Assembly (NCBI RefSeq): GCF_022376445.1
Contig: NW_025954961.1
Location: 1,736,001-1,800,000 of the forward strand
Direction: 5' to 3'
Length of the DNA stretch: 64,000 bases
Source: Fomitopsis serialis
Taxonomy: Eukaryota > Basidiomycota > Agaricomycetes > Polyporales > Fomitopsidaceae
The notes beneath the pieces were generated by a model. It saw only the letters and a list, made by a program, of their open reading frames with translations, made no database searches and was not told the origin of the DNA. The position numbers and the translations under genes are program-made. This document shows positions 1-9,432 of the stretch, in pieces. Position 1 is the first letter of the stretch; each line of letters begins with the position of its first letter.

Positions 1-27
1 ACAGTCACGCGACAATGAAATACATAC

Positions 28-416
28 CTGAAGAAAAGCGTTCTGCTCTTCAGACTCGAGCCTGTTGGGACCGAACAGCTCGAGACGGCGGTGAGCCTCA
101 TCCGCGGTCAAACCGTTGTCGTCACACTGGAGGAGCTTGAACACGTCCTCAACGACGATGGTCTCGAGGTCAACCTTCTCCTTGTCGTACAAGTCCTCAG
201 CACGGAGCTGAATCTCAGACATGTCGACCTTGGCATCTGCAGGCCAATGAGTAAACGCGCATGTACGCAGGCAAAAAAAAATCTACACGTACGAGTCGCC
301 TCTTCCTGTTCATGTCCGAAATCCTTGTACTCCCTCTTTCTCTTCTCAGGCTGCTCGGCGGGAGGACCGGGCTGCTTGGTGGCGACTTCACCGACCTTTT
401 CGTCGTTGGCCGACAT
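28..416 (-). CDS. PMA1: Plasma membrane H+-ATPase, N-terminal part (runs off the left edge)
   Basis: P-type proton pump that energises the fungal plasma membrane; only the cytosolic N-terminus lies here. Exon 1 runs from the ATG at 416 to 293, the intron is 237-292 (gtacgt...gcag) and exon 2 is 236-28, followed by a gtatgt donor at 27. The first 41 residues are charged and Pro/Lys/Glu-rich. After the splice the protein reads through the conserved N-domain elements 'VFKLLQCDDNGLT' and 'RRLELFGPNRLE', ending at 'EEQNAFLQ' just before the first membrane segments, which lie outside the window. The match to fungal Pma1 is unmistakable; the rest of the gene, including the DKTGT phosphorylation site, is not visible. 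A palindromic TATA element lies about 145 bp upstream. Confidence 0.93.
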
Positions 417-1432
417 GATGATGACCAGGCGGGAGGGAGGGGCGGGGAGGAACGCGGGACGCGGCGGCGACTAACTGCGCTTGGAGCGAGACAGACGACA
501 GCAGGAGAGGGTGGTGGGGGACGGGGGGAAAGGGGTTAAAAGAATGACGGTCGGTCGGACACGTATATATACGTGCGCAGGGGGGGCGCACTGTTGGTTG
601 AGAGCAGAACCGGTCAGAACGCTCTGCCAGAACCCGGCAAGCCTCGGGCGGCTGCCGGTGCGGCTGACTGCCGGATAAGGCAAGGATCGGCCGCAACGCC
701 CGATAGGATCGCCAGTTCCCCCGCGACCGCGTCTGCCAGATTATCGGTCAGGCTCGGCATGCCGGCACCGACCGTCGCTTCGCTGTCCCGCCCGGCGTCG
801 GTCGCGTCGCTGCCGTCCCCGAGGCTGCCTCGACCGCGTGCCGCCGTCGTTGACCCGTCTCCCGCCGGCGACCGCCCGCTGTGCTGTGTCCGGCACTCAC
901 ATACCCGTCTCCGCTGCCCGCCACCCGCCGCTCGCCGTCGTCTGCAGCCGCCGCGCTCTTCCTTGCCGCCAGATCGGCTGCGCCGCTACCACCGCGCCGA
1001 GCCGCCGTGTGGCTGCCCTCCATTGGCTAAACACTGCACGCCGCCTCTTGGCTTGCTGCTCGTCACGATCAGCATGTTATCCCCGTCAGCTGGGCGCGCG
1101 GGAAGCCGCTCTTGCATACCGACAGTCGATACCAAGTCCAGACCAAGTCGGTACTGTGCTGTGGCGGCCGTGAATTCGCGGAATGTAGACGAGATTTTGT
1201 AGATACAGGGATGCACCCCACCGGATGCCAAGGAAGCCGGTTTGTGTACATGCGCCGCTCGCGTCAGGCTTGTCGGACGGGCACCCAACGAGCGACACCC
1301 AATCAGACTCAGCGCACATGTATGCTAGTACCGGTACTCCAGGGACAACGCCCAATCCGAGGCAGTCGACGCCACCTCCGCCCTGCAGCACTCTCAACCT
1401 CAATTTGCTGCAATCGATCCCGGACCTGTCTG
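417..1432. other. GC-rich intergenic region, PMA1 promoter
   Basis: This stretch separates the PMA1 start from the end of the downstream transporter gene; both are on the minus strand. It is very GC-rich, so it contains long open frames in several phases, but none shows a recognisable domain, a plausible intron structure or consistent codon use. I see only promoter-like features near the PMA1 end. Confidence 0.6.
560..575 (-). promoter_or_regulatory. Palindromic TATA element upstream of PMA1
   Basis: CACGTATATATACGTG is a perfect 16-bp palindrome with a TATATATA core flanked by CACGTA/TACGTG half-sites. It lies 144 bp upstream of the PMA1 ATG, a plausible TATA position. The flanking half-sites resemble bHLH (E-box-like) sites, which is inference only. 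Confidence 0.5.
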
Positions 1433-2830
1433 TCATTCCCGCTTTGTCCTGTCCGACGCCGTCCGCATTGAACGCCCCTGGCCTTGTCCTGAACCTATCG
1501 AATAACCCATCGTGCCCGCAAACACCAGCGCTGCACCCGCCCACATAAGCACGGCCCTCCCGCCTGCCACATCTTGTCCCGCCCCGCGAAAGAGCAACAC
1601 ACTGATCAGGAGAGACACCGCTTTGCGAACCACCAAGACAAGTGTGACCGTGAGCGAGGATACGCGTGCTGTAAGCCGATGCACGCCTGCCACACACAAC
1701 AGTTGGGTCAACGTGTTCAGGACCAGTGGGACATACGCCTCCGGGATCAACAATTCGCCGTCGTCACGATGAGCGGAAGCTGGCAAGGCGGCCGCCAACG
1801 CACTGCGGACCGCACTGGGAAGCGGAACGCTGTACTTGGGACCCGCGCCCAGCGCATGAAACTGCGCCTGCAGGTCTCTCCGGGCGAAGAAGAACAGCGG
1901 CATGGACAGGAAATGCAAGTAGAACAGCGCCTCCTGCCACGGTGGAACCTCCTTCTCTTCCTTGCCCGGACCGGGAACATCCCGAGGCTGCTTCCTCTCC
2001 GTCTTCACGTCGGGACCATCCCTGACACTTCGGTCCGCCTCGGGTCCATCCCTGCTTTGAGCCTTGGCACCCATACGGTTCTCCTTCCTCCCGTACTGTG
2101 CATACGTCCTGTCCTGTACCACTCCGAGCAAGCCACTCAGGAAGAGCGCTAGCGTGAGTATCCCGACGCCGGTAGCGTATAATGACGGATCTGTCCCGGT
2201 CATCGAGGTGCCCGGACCCGATCGCTTCGGTGCAGCCGCGGAAACGGTAGTCAAAATCACTCCGAGGGAGACGACTGCGACAGAGGCTAACTGTATGACG
2301 TTGTACCTACCTTCTTCTGAGGATTTGTTTATACGAGTGCGATCATTGGACGGCTTACCTGCGACCCACGACCAGCCAGTTTAGCAGCAGACTGGCGATC
2401 AATCCCCCACTTCGGAAGATGATGTGTACAGGCATCGGGATGGCATACGCGAACGCCGCGTTGTTCAGCAGGAGGTGAACGAACAGCGAGACTGCAGCAT
2501 ATACGGCGCGATCGGAACTCGTCGTTTCGCAGAGTTACATGAGGAATGGGAGTGCGGCGGAAGACACGAAGCGGGGTAGGAAGATGAGAGTAATAGTGGC
2601 GAATTGCGCGAAGGTGATCAAGTTGCCAGAGTGTGTATGGTGGGTCGTCAGTTGCTCGAGGGTAAGTGCATTACTAGGAGTCAACCGTTCGTGAGATGTA
2701 AAGACATAGCCGACTAGCAGAAGAAGGCGCACCTGCAGCATCCGCCGAATATGAGAGCCAAAATGGACACCCACTCCGAGAGAACTGTGAGGGAAAGTCC
2801 CTGCAAAACGTCCGAGCTCTGTGCATCCAT
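1433..2830 (-). CDS. YEA4: UDP-N-acetylglucosamine transporter, UAA/SLC35B family (YEA4-like)
   Basis: Nucleotide-sugar/drug-metabolite superfamily carrier expected in ER or Golgi membranes, moving UDP-GlcNAc for glycan and chitin synthesis. Exon 1 is 2830-2733, ending in 'LIFGGCC'; the intron is 2674-2732; exon 2 is 2673-2359, starting 'SNALTLEQL'; the intron is 2307-2358; exon 3 is 2306-1433. The family motif 'GGCCSN', then 'LLNNAAFAYAIPMPVHI' and 'IFRSGGL', the helix 'SLGVILTTVSA' and the C-terminal 'RKAVSLLISVLLF' fit YEA4/SLC35B4. A charged loop rich in Lys/Glu/Asp splits the middle of the protein. Anomaly: a TAA at 2535-2537 lies in frame between exon-2 segments that are otherwise in register. 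The alternative frame there reads a plausible loop ('RRTPIPHV'), suggesting two compensating indels rather than a true stop. Confidence 0.82.
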
Positions 2831-3399
2831 CTCAATGGTTGATGCTCGGACGGCTAGAGATTTCAGAGGCCACAAGGCCGCAAAGCACACTCTTGAAGGA
2901 GTGCGTGGTGGGGGTCGCTACGACACGCGCATCGCGCCAGGGGCAGGAGGTCACTTCACGACAGTGGCAACGTGTATGGTTGCGATTGGGTGCGCTGACT
3001 GAGCGCGCTGAGTCTCAGCATGAGAACTGAATCGCCTAGGCTCGTAGAGATAACTCGACTACAGACGATCGCCCTCTTCGCCTGTCTTTCGTCGCGAGCT
3101 TTGGCTATGAGACGAGACAGGGTGTGAGAAGCTGGAGAGACAAATCTGGATCACGATCGTGGGATCGGGCGCCCCGACGCGTGATGTCACGCGTCTCATG
3201 GACTGGCCTCCGGACGGACCGACGGGCAGCACCAAACGACTCGGAACTTGGGCATGCAAAACATCATGTTCCGAGCATATAAGTATGCCATGCATATATG
3301 CAGGGGTGATACATAACAGTACATACATGCGCCGAGAGTAATCATGTCGTAGTGAACAGACGCCCTCACCGGATTCCGCTGCCGTCGGACACCCTCCAG
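2831..3399. other. Intergenic, YEA4 upstream region
   Basis: Lies between the transporter start and the kinase stop. No coding pattern, RNA gene or repeat was recognised; it presumably holds the kinase 3' UTR and the transporter promoter. Confidence 0.5.
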
Positions 3400-4737
3400 T
3401 TAACCCGACACACACGACAGAACGAGACAGATGAACACGAGTATGGTGAGTGTTGCATAGTTCGTCCAGAAACCCCCATGCCTTCGTAGTGGCCGTCGTT
3501 TCTCTATCCAGGTCAAGTCGGGACGAATCTGCCGCCACAGTCAAGCGCGTCGACAGCATCCGGCCTATCCACAGGGTCCTTTCGTGTCATGCGATCAACC
3601 AAGGGTACAAGAACTCGACATTGGTGTATTTCTGTGAAACCTGGTGAACATGAGAATAGTAGAGTAGAACAGAATGACGGACCTGGAGGATGCGCTTGCG
3701 GAAACGTTTCCGATCAAGAACACGTCGAGCTTGAACGGATCGTATGGAACCTTGTGTCCACTTGAGAGCTCTGGCGGGGCCCGATCACGCCCTTCGTTTC
3801 CCAGGACCAAGGCTCCTCGTTTGTCCGAGGGAGTGTATACGGACAAGCCAAAGTCGATGAAGTAGTACTTGACTGAGTTACCTGTACTCAGACTCCGGCA
3901 CGGTGCGACACGAGGACTACTTGGTACACATGATGGCTTGTAGAGGCGGTTGCCACGAGGGGAGACTGTGTGCGTGCCCATCATAAGGTTCGCATACGAG
4001 CAATCCCTGCATCGATACTAAGCTTGGGTCCAAGATTCAGAGCGGTCTACTCACCTGTGCGCCACACCGTATTTGTGCAGGAAAGCGAGTCCCTAAGGGC
4101 GACGTGTGGACCTAACTCGTGCAACGGCGATCAAACTCACCTCGAGTAGCTGGTTGACAAACTCCACCACATCGCCAACGACATCCACCGGGGGATCGTC
4201 GATATGTCGAAGAAAGGGCATCACGAGATACGAGATGTACTCATTGTCTTCGTCCTGGAACGTGTCGAGGATTGGAACGACATGATTTGCAGGGTCGTCA
4301 CGGAGTGGTGCTGACGAGAACGTGCAGACAATGCGCGACTCGTCGGTGGCAGTGACAACCCGTTTGATGCACACTTGCACACCGTCGGACAGTCGAATGG
4401 CGCCCATGATGTGCTCCCGAGCCTGGAGCTTCAGAATCAGCATAGGGCGACGCTCAACATGGAGCATGATTCGAGGACTTACATACATCGGTGATGTGTC
4501 TTCAGACTCGAGGCGATCATGGTGACTTGAATCTCTCGAAGGCGGCACCCAACCTGGTCGATACCGAGCGCGAAGCCTATAGCCTCTGCGCTCGAGAAAG
4601 TCATAGCGGTCTACCCAGTATAGTTCCCATCGTCTGAGCAGTCCTGCGGTAACAACACCGGTGCCACAGTACCCAGGCTCTGTCGATGCCTTGTCCGAAA
4701 GCGATGATCCTGCTTGGGTCTCGAGAATGGTGGACAT
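3400..4737 (-). CDS. Basidiomycete protein-kinase-domain protein with C-terminal membrane anchor (two apparent 1-nt deletions)
   Basis: Predicted kinase-fold protein of a family expanded in Agaricomycetes; substrate unknown. Exons: 4737-4483, 4422-4141, 4092-4055, 4006-3706 and 3640-3400, all with GT-AG introns. The N-terminus carries 'WVDRYDFLERRGYRLRARY'; the N-lobe lysine is in 'VCIKRV'; the hinge region is 'YLVMPFL'. The catalytic loop reads 'HKYGVAHRDCSYANLM' (HRD with Asp, then Asn) and the DFG motif is 'FIDFGLS'. 'YDPFKLDVFLIGN' and 'LVDRMTRKDPVDRP' are the C-lobe. The last residues form a hydrophobic segment (ATLTILVFICLVLS), suggesting a tail anchor. The spliced model is 1117 nt, two short of a full frame: one base is missing at about 3599-3604 and one at about 3538-3542, where conserved motifs jump frame. 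Either assembly indels or a recent pseudogene. Confidence 0.78.
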
Positions 4738-5020
4738 AGTGGATCCAGAGGGGGAATTCGCCAGGCCAGCAGAGTTGACGTACCACATATCTCCCTATTG
4801 TATTGTCCATCTATTGTGTGTCGAGCGGCGATGAACAAGAACAAGAGATGCATGGCAACAATCATTAGCCAGGACAGGACCAAGCGAATGACACCAATGG
4901 ACTCGGGATTGATTTGGCGACTCGGAGGCAGCGGCCTATAGGAAAGAGAACCGGAACCCGCCACAGTGTGCATTAGCCCTCGTAAGAAGTGAGTAAAGGT
5001 CAGATCTCACAGCGAGAACA

Positions 5021-5197
5021 ATGACAGACGAGCTAGCCTCAGCTCCAGCGCTCCCTCCAGCCGGACTTGGTGGCGAACTTGAAGCTCTGAAGCGCCCGGA
5101 GTTCAATAACTCGAAACCCGGCTTCTCTCGGCCCGAAACTCCGGGAACACACCGGCAAGTCCAACTCAAGTCGGTCAAGAAACATCGGCACACATAG
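5021..5197 (+). CDS. Small open frame, 58 aa, unrecognised
   Basis: ATG at 5021 to TAG at 5195-5197, in the gap upstream of the kinase gene and on the opposite strand. The product is hydrophilic, starts with an Ala/Pro-rich stretch ('LASAPALPPAGLGG') and becomes basic at the end. Codons favour G/C at third positions like the neighbouring genes, and the ATG has an A at -3 (acaATG). It has no family I recognise, no signal peptide and no partner exon that I can join convincingly. It could be a divergently transcribed small protein or chance. Confidence 0.25.
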   Translation: MTDELASAPALPPAGLGGELEALKRPEFNNSKPGFSRPETPGTHRQVQLKSVKKHRHT

Positions 5198-5614
5198 ACG
5201 AACACATAGATCCTATTAACCATGCAGAGGGCCGCGCAACGATGACCCAGTCGCAGGCACGCACTACTACGCTAATCTACGTAATGGGATGTCCGTACTA
5301 TTATGATAGGGTGGGGTGGTAGGGTGAGATGGGGTAGGGGGATGACGGTGTAGGTAGGGATAGGCTGTGTCCGTGCACAAACGGCTAGTAGGCGAGAATA
5401 GCGCACTGCAAGGGAAGAGAATGGGAGTAGTTTGTCCGGCAAATACAAAAAGGTCCAGGGCGCACAGAACACGAAATCCAAAACTCAAAAGGAAAGGAAG
5501 TGTCCAAGAATGGTTCAAAAAAGAGAGGTGGGTAGAAAAAAAGGAGCGCGTGAGTGTTCGTTCGTTGGGGATCGTCTCGTGTGTAGATCGTCGTCGTCTT
5601 GCAATAAGAGGTGC
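5198..5614. other. Intergenic, with a G-run cluster
   Basis: This gap lies downstream of the cyclin stop codon. On the plus strand 5313-5341 carries four G-runs (GGGG, GGG, GGGG, GGGGG) separated by 2-6 nt, matching the usual G-quadruplex pattern. Nothing else was recognised. Confidence 0.45.
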
Positions 5615-7154
5615 TCATGCGGCCTGCGCCTGCGTACGGAAGAGCGCTGACTTGGAGTGCGCAAGGCGGCGGAAGGCGCTGCTGACGCCGTGAGGTTCCA
5701 CAGCGTCACCGTGCTCGGCGCCGTCCTTTTCCTTCTCCTTGTCGCTGCTTTTGTTCGAGGTGCCGAACATCCTGCTGAGGAAGTTTCCGCCGGTCGAGGG
5801 GCCCATGTCAGAGACGTTCCGAGCCATAGCCGGCAAGGTGGCACTTGGCGTTAAGGAAGCCTGACTCTGGTGCACATTGGCATAGGTAACCGATCGGAGT
5901 CCACGGCCCATGCCCATCTTGAAGTCGATAGTGGGGGCGCCGGACGCAGTAGGCGATGGAGATGACGCGCACGAGGACGTCCGCGACGATCCCTCGGAAT
6001 CACCTCTGCCAAGGCCTGACGGCTTCTTGCCCTCCGTGGCATCAGATCTGATGGTGGACGTAGAAGCTGTAGATGTCTTCCTGCCTTGCCTCTTGAACGC
6101 ACGAGTGGGGACGGGTTGCAAGACGAACTTCCTGTCAACTGCCTCGGTCGGCAAAGCATCCTTGATCTGGACGTTGTCGAGCTCGCCGTCGGAAGGGGAC
6201 AGAGCAGGAGAACTAGCCGCAGAAGAGCCACTGTCGGAAGTGAGTGAGCCTGCCTCGGAGTCACCGCTAGTGCTGCTAGCATCGGAGCCACTTGACAGCT
6301 CGCGAGTAATCGGTCGTGGCTGGGGGCTGGCCGATGACCCAGATGCGCCAAGGTACTGAGAGGAGATGCGCTTCATGAGACGCTGGACACCAGACAGAGA
6401 ACCAGCAGGCGACGGGAGTGGAGACAACCTAGCATCGTGAGGCGGAGTCGGTGGCATCTGAGCTTGCACCCGGGCCTTGGCACGGCTCACAGCAGTAGCA
6501 CGAGCCTCCTTGGCAGCAGCAGAGCAGTTGGGCATGAACGGAGCAAACCGCTGGATAGCCTCAGCTTCGTCGAAACGCAGGTCATAGTCCAAGAGGTACA
6601 AGAGCTGCTTCTCCATCAGGTTGATTTCGGCAAGGTCAAACAGGGTAGCATAGATGCCCCAGCACTTGTTCTTGGGTGACGAGTCGTTGAGGTACTTGGC
6701 TGCGACAATGAGGGTCGCCAAGAAGACACGATGCCTTGTGCATGGCATACCTAGTAGTGGTGAGCAACGGGGGTTTGCAGAACGACGAGAAGCACCTACC
6801 CTTGGCCATCTTGGGCAGCTTCGACCGCAGCCGCTCAAGGTAGACCAACGTAGTGAGGAGAGTAGGCACCTGCACATGAGAGGATTGTACGATCATGATG
6901 ATGAAGTCCTCGAGCGACGGCAGGTTGTCCGACGACTGGGGGGCATCATCGAACGTCGCCTTTTGGGGCGTGTGCGGAGGAGTGGGGAGCGCTGCAGCCT
7001 GAGGATCCTCGCCCAGCCTAATGACGCGAGTAGTCTGCAGGGCGATGTAGCGGATCATGTCGTACGTGACCGGCTGGCGCATGAGGTCGACGAAAGCCGG
7101 GTCGTGGCATGAGCGGGGCAAGAGCGAGGCTGGGTGACGACGATCTAGAGACAT
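5615..7154 (-). CDS. Pcl-type cyclin (Pho85-class CDK partner)
   Basis: Cyclin that should bind a Pho85-like CDK in nucleus or cytoplasm. Exon 1 is 7154-6800, the intron is 6751-6799 and exon 2 is 6750-5615, giving 496 aa with an intact frame. The N-terminal '[16 protein letters not shown]' and the cyclin box at roughly residues 75-190 ('[16 protein letters not shown]', '[16 protein letters not shown]', '[16 protein letters not shown]'-like helix, 'YLLDYDLRF') are the Pcl1/2 layout. The remaining 300 residues are low-complexity Ser/Pro/Ala with many SP/TP dipeptides and basic patches, a typical regulatory tail open to CDK phosphorylation. The ATG at 7154 follows an A/G-rich leader. Family assignment is secure; which Pcl subgroup it belongs to is not. 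Confidence 0.87.
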
Positions 7155-7688
7155 GTTTATGAGGGAGAGTGGGGTATTGGAATGGTGGGTGCCCGTCGAG
7201 GGACAAAGCAGGAAGAAATAAAGAAGAAACGAACAGGCGCAGGGGAGGGCGGCGGCGACGGCGGGGCTCTTATACTCGAACCACCGATCGTCGACGAGGA
7301 CAAACAAACAGCGGTGACGCGCTCGGGACCCGCCGGTGACAGCGTGAAGATCGAAAGCAAAGAGGTCTGCAAGCAGAGTTAGACAAAGGCGAGCGATGCG
7401 CAAAATCTCCTGCGGCGGCGGTGCGCAGGCTTACATACCCTCCAGGCGTTGTGGTGCGGACTGGGCGGTACGCTGCCGCCAAACCCAGGCCAGAGGCTGG
7501 CACACGGACACCGGCAGCATCGCGTCCCCGCCCGCCACAGCGCGCCGCCCGACCGCCGCCGGACAGCAATCACGTGGCATAGTGAGCCCGTGAACGACGC
7601 TTTCTTCAGTCTCAGTCTCGAGAGAATACATCACAAGTCGTGAGATACATGAAGGAGAGCGCAGGGACATGCAAACACCGACAGTAAA
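7155..7688. other. Intergenic, cyclin promoter
   Basis: Region between the cyclin start and the SH3 gene stop. Open frames here are GC-driven and overlap in several phases; no domain was seen. It should contain the cyclin promoter, 5' UTR and the SH3-gene 3' UTR. Confidence 0.5.
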
Positions 7689-8833
7689 TCAGAGTACCTT
7701 CACATACGCAGCAGGCACGAGACCTCTCCTGCCGTCCATTTCGCCCGTCCACCTGTTGCACGGTCAGCGCAAGTCCACAGTGTAGTCAGGTAGCGCATAC
7801 CAATCGTCCGATGTCTTTTCGACAATGAGCACCCTGTCGCCCTCCTCCAGAGGTAGATCGCCAGGGTCCTAAACAGACGTCAGCATCCAGTCAGGAAAGC
7901 ACAAGCGTTGAACATATACGTCGCTGGTATAGTCATACAGTGCTTCTGCCCATTCACCCTCAGGCTCCGGTTCTGGGACTCGAGGACGAGGCGGAGGTGG
8001 GGGCGGAGGAGACGGGGTGTTCGCCGCATTGGACGCAGTGGAATCAACTCGCCTAACCGGCGGCGGCGCGAAGTTGGCCCTTCTAGAGGAGAAGGCCGAA
8101 GGGGTCGGGGAGCCACCTGCGGGGGCGTTGCATGCTTGCTCGCAGTAGAGTTGCGCAAAGAAGAGAACATGGCCTTCCCAGAGGAGATGTCTACATCGCC
8201 GAATCTCTGCGCGACGTGGATGCGTTCAGCGCAATCCTTGCAGTCGAATCGAATGGTGCTCACCTTATCTTGAACAAGCTTACTCGTGGACGAATCGGGC
8301 TCCTCAGAAGTTGAACTCGGTACTCGGCGAGGAGGTGGTCGAGGCAACGGAGGCCCAGACGCGCCAAACGCGGCTGCAGCGGCGGCTACCCTACCTACTG
8401 AGGCCGACACATCTGGCGTAGATGCCTGTTAGGATGGGACGAGTTCGTTGAATGAGCAGCTTTGGATGCTTGTAGAAGTCGAGACTCACCGAAGACGCAC
8501 TGGCATCCGGCCGCGGTGGAGGCATAGACTTCCTGAAACCACTAACGGCAGACGCAGCATCCTGAGGGGTCGTCTTGCTGAAGGCACTATGCAGAGCCGA
8601 CGCAGCCGACGCTTTGACTACATCTGGGGACGCCTGTCCCGGCCTATTCAGGAGGTCCGGGCGCGAGGAGAAGTACCTGCGACAAGGGAGATTCAAGTTT
8701 GAAGCAAGGAGAAGTTGCCACAACGCGCTCAGATTGATGGACCGATCACGCAGGGAGGCAACGCAGCACTCAACTCGTCCAGCAGAGAGAAGAACGCGTC
8801 CTTCTCGCGGTTGTTCAGGTTCGAGAATGCCAT
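7689..8833 (-). CDS. SH3-domain adaptor protein (one apparent 1-nt deletion)
   Basis: Likely cytosolic or cortical adaptor binding proline-rich partners. Exons: 8833-8775, 8676-8490, 8425-7920, 7868-7801 and 7752-7689. The N-terminus ('MAFSNLNNREKDAFFSLLDE', then 'YFSSRPDLL') is the short helical module seen in fungal SH3 proteins. A central segment holds two CxxC-like cysteines ('FDCKDCAERI'), then a Pro-rich linker. The SH3 domain is at the end: 'ALYDYTSDDPGDLPLEEGD', 'VEKTSDDWWTGEMDGRRG' and 'VPAAYVKVL', with the ALYDY, WW and PxxY positions all present. The model is 884 nt, one base short: the Pro-rich linker jumps frame at the C-run 8101-8104. The two middle splice sites are phase 0 and canonical. 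Confidence 0.82.
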
Positions 8834-9432
8834 GCTTGCGTCGGATGGTCGTCTTCGGACGACGAGGGGTCGTGAGAGAGAATGGTGGTCGACGCAGACG
8901 AGGGCGTATCATACAGACGAGTATAATAGTGGGCTCGAACGGGATCAGCTCAAGTCATGTCACAGTGACATCGCCTCCGACTCGGCGAACAAAGTCGCAC
9001 AGGACCACTGTATCACAAGGGGAGTCATCCACGAGGAGACAGTATTTTGTTTGCATGCAGGCTGTCCAGCATCACTGTCAATGGACACCTTGACGTTCGT
9101 GAGTGCCGTGTTGAATTGAGTGTCGGACGGAGCAGGCTACGGATGTACAACAGATAGGTATCAATAACAATGCGACAGCGATCAGCCTTTCCCTACGATA
9201 CAGATATTATACCGGAACGACTGCATATCAGAACATATCGAATGTAGTAGACAAGAGGAGGGAGGCGAGGGGGAGGGAGGGGGACATGTATGTTACGATG
9301 TGCACGAGTCCCGGACGGGGATATACGCCCAAGCAGCACGGAAAGAACTTCGACAAGAACGCGAGAGCAGCTAAAGAGAGAGATCCAGATATCAACATCA
9401 GTACGACCGCGTCCGTCCCATCAGCCTCGGGG
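8834..9432. other. Intergenic, G-rich tract
   Basis: Lies between the SH3 gene start and the SSXT gene stop. Plus-strand 9251-9283 is a purine/G-rich tract with several G-runs. No gene or RNA signature was recognised. Confidence 0.45.

Noticed and set aside
573..1202. 209-aa open frame on the plus strand in the PMA1 promoter region
   Set aside because: Very GC-rich DNA gives long open frames in several phases here; no domain, no intron signals, and amino acid content is compositional (Arg/Pro/Ser/Ala).
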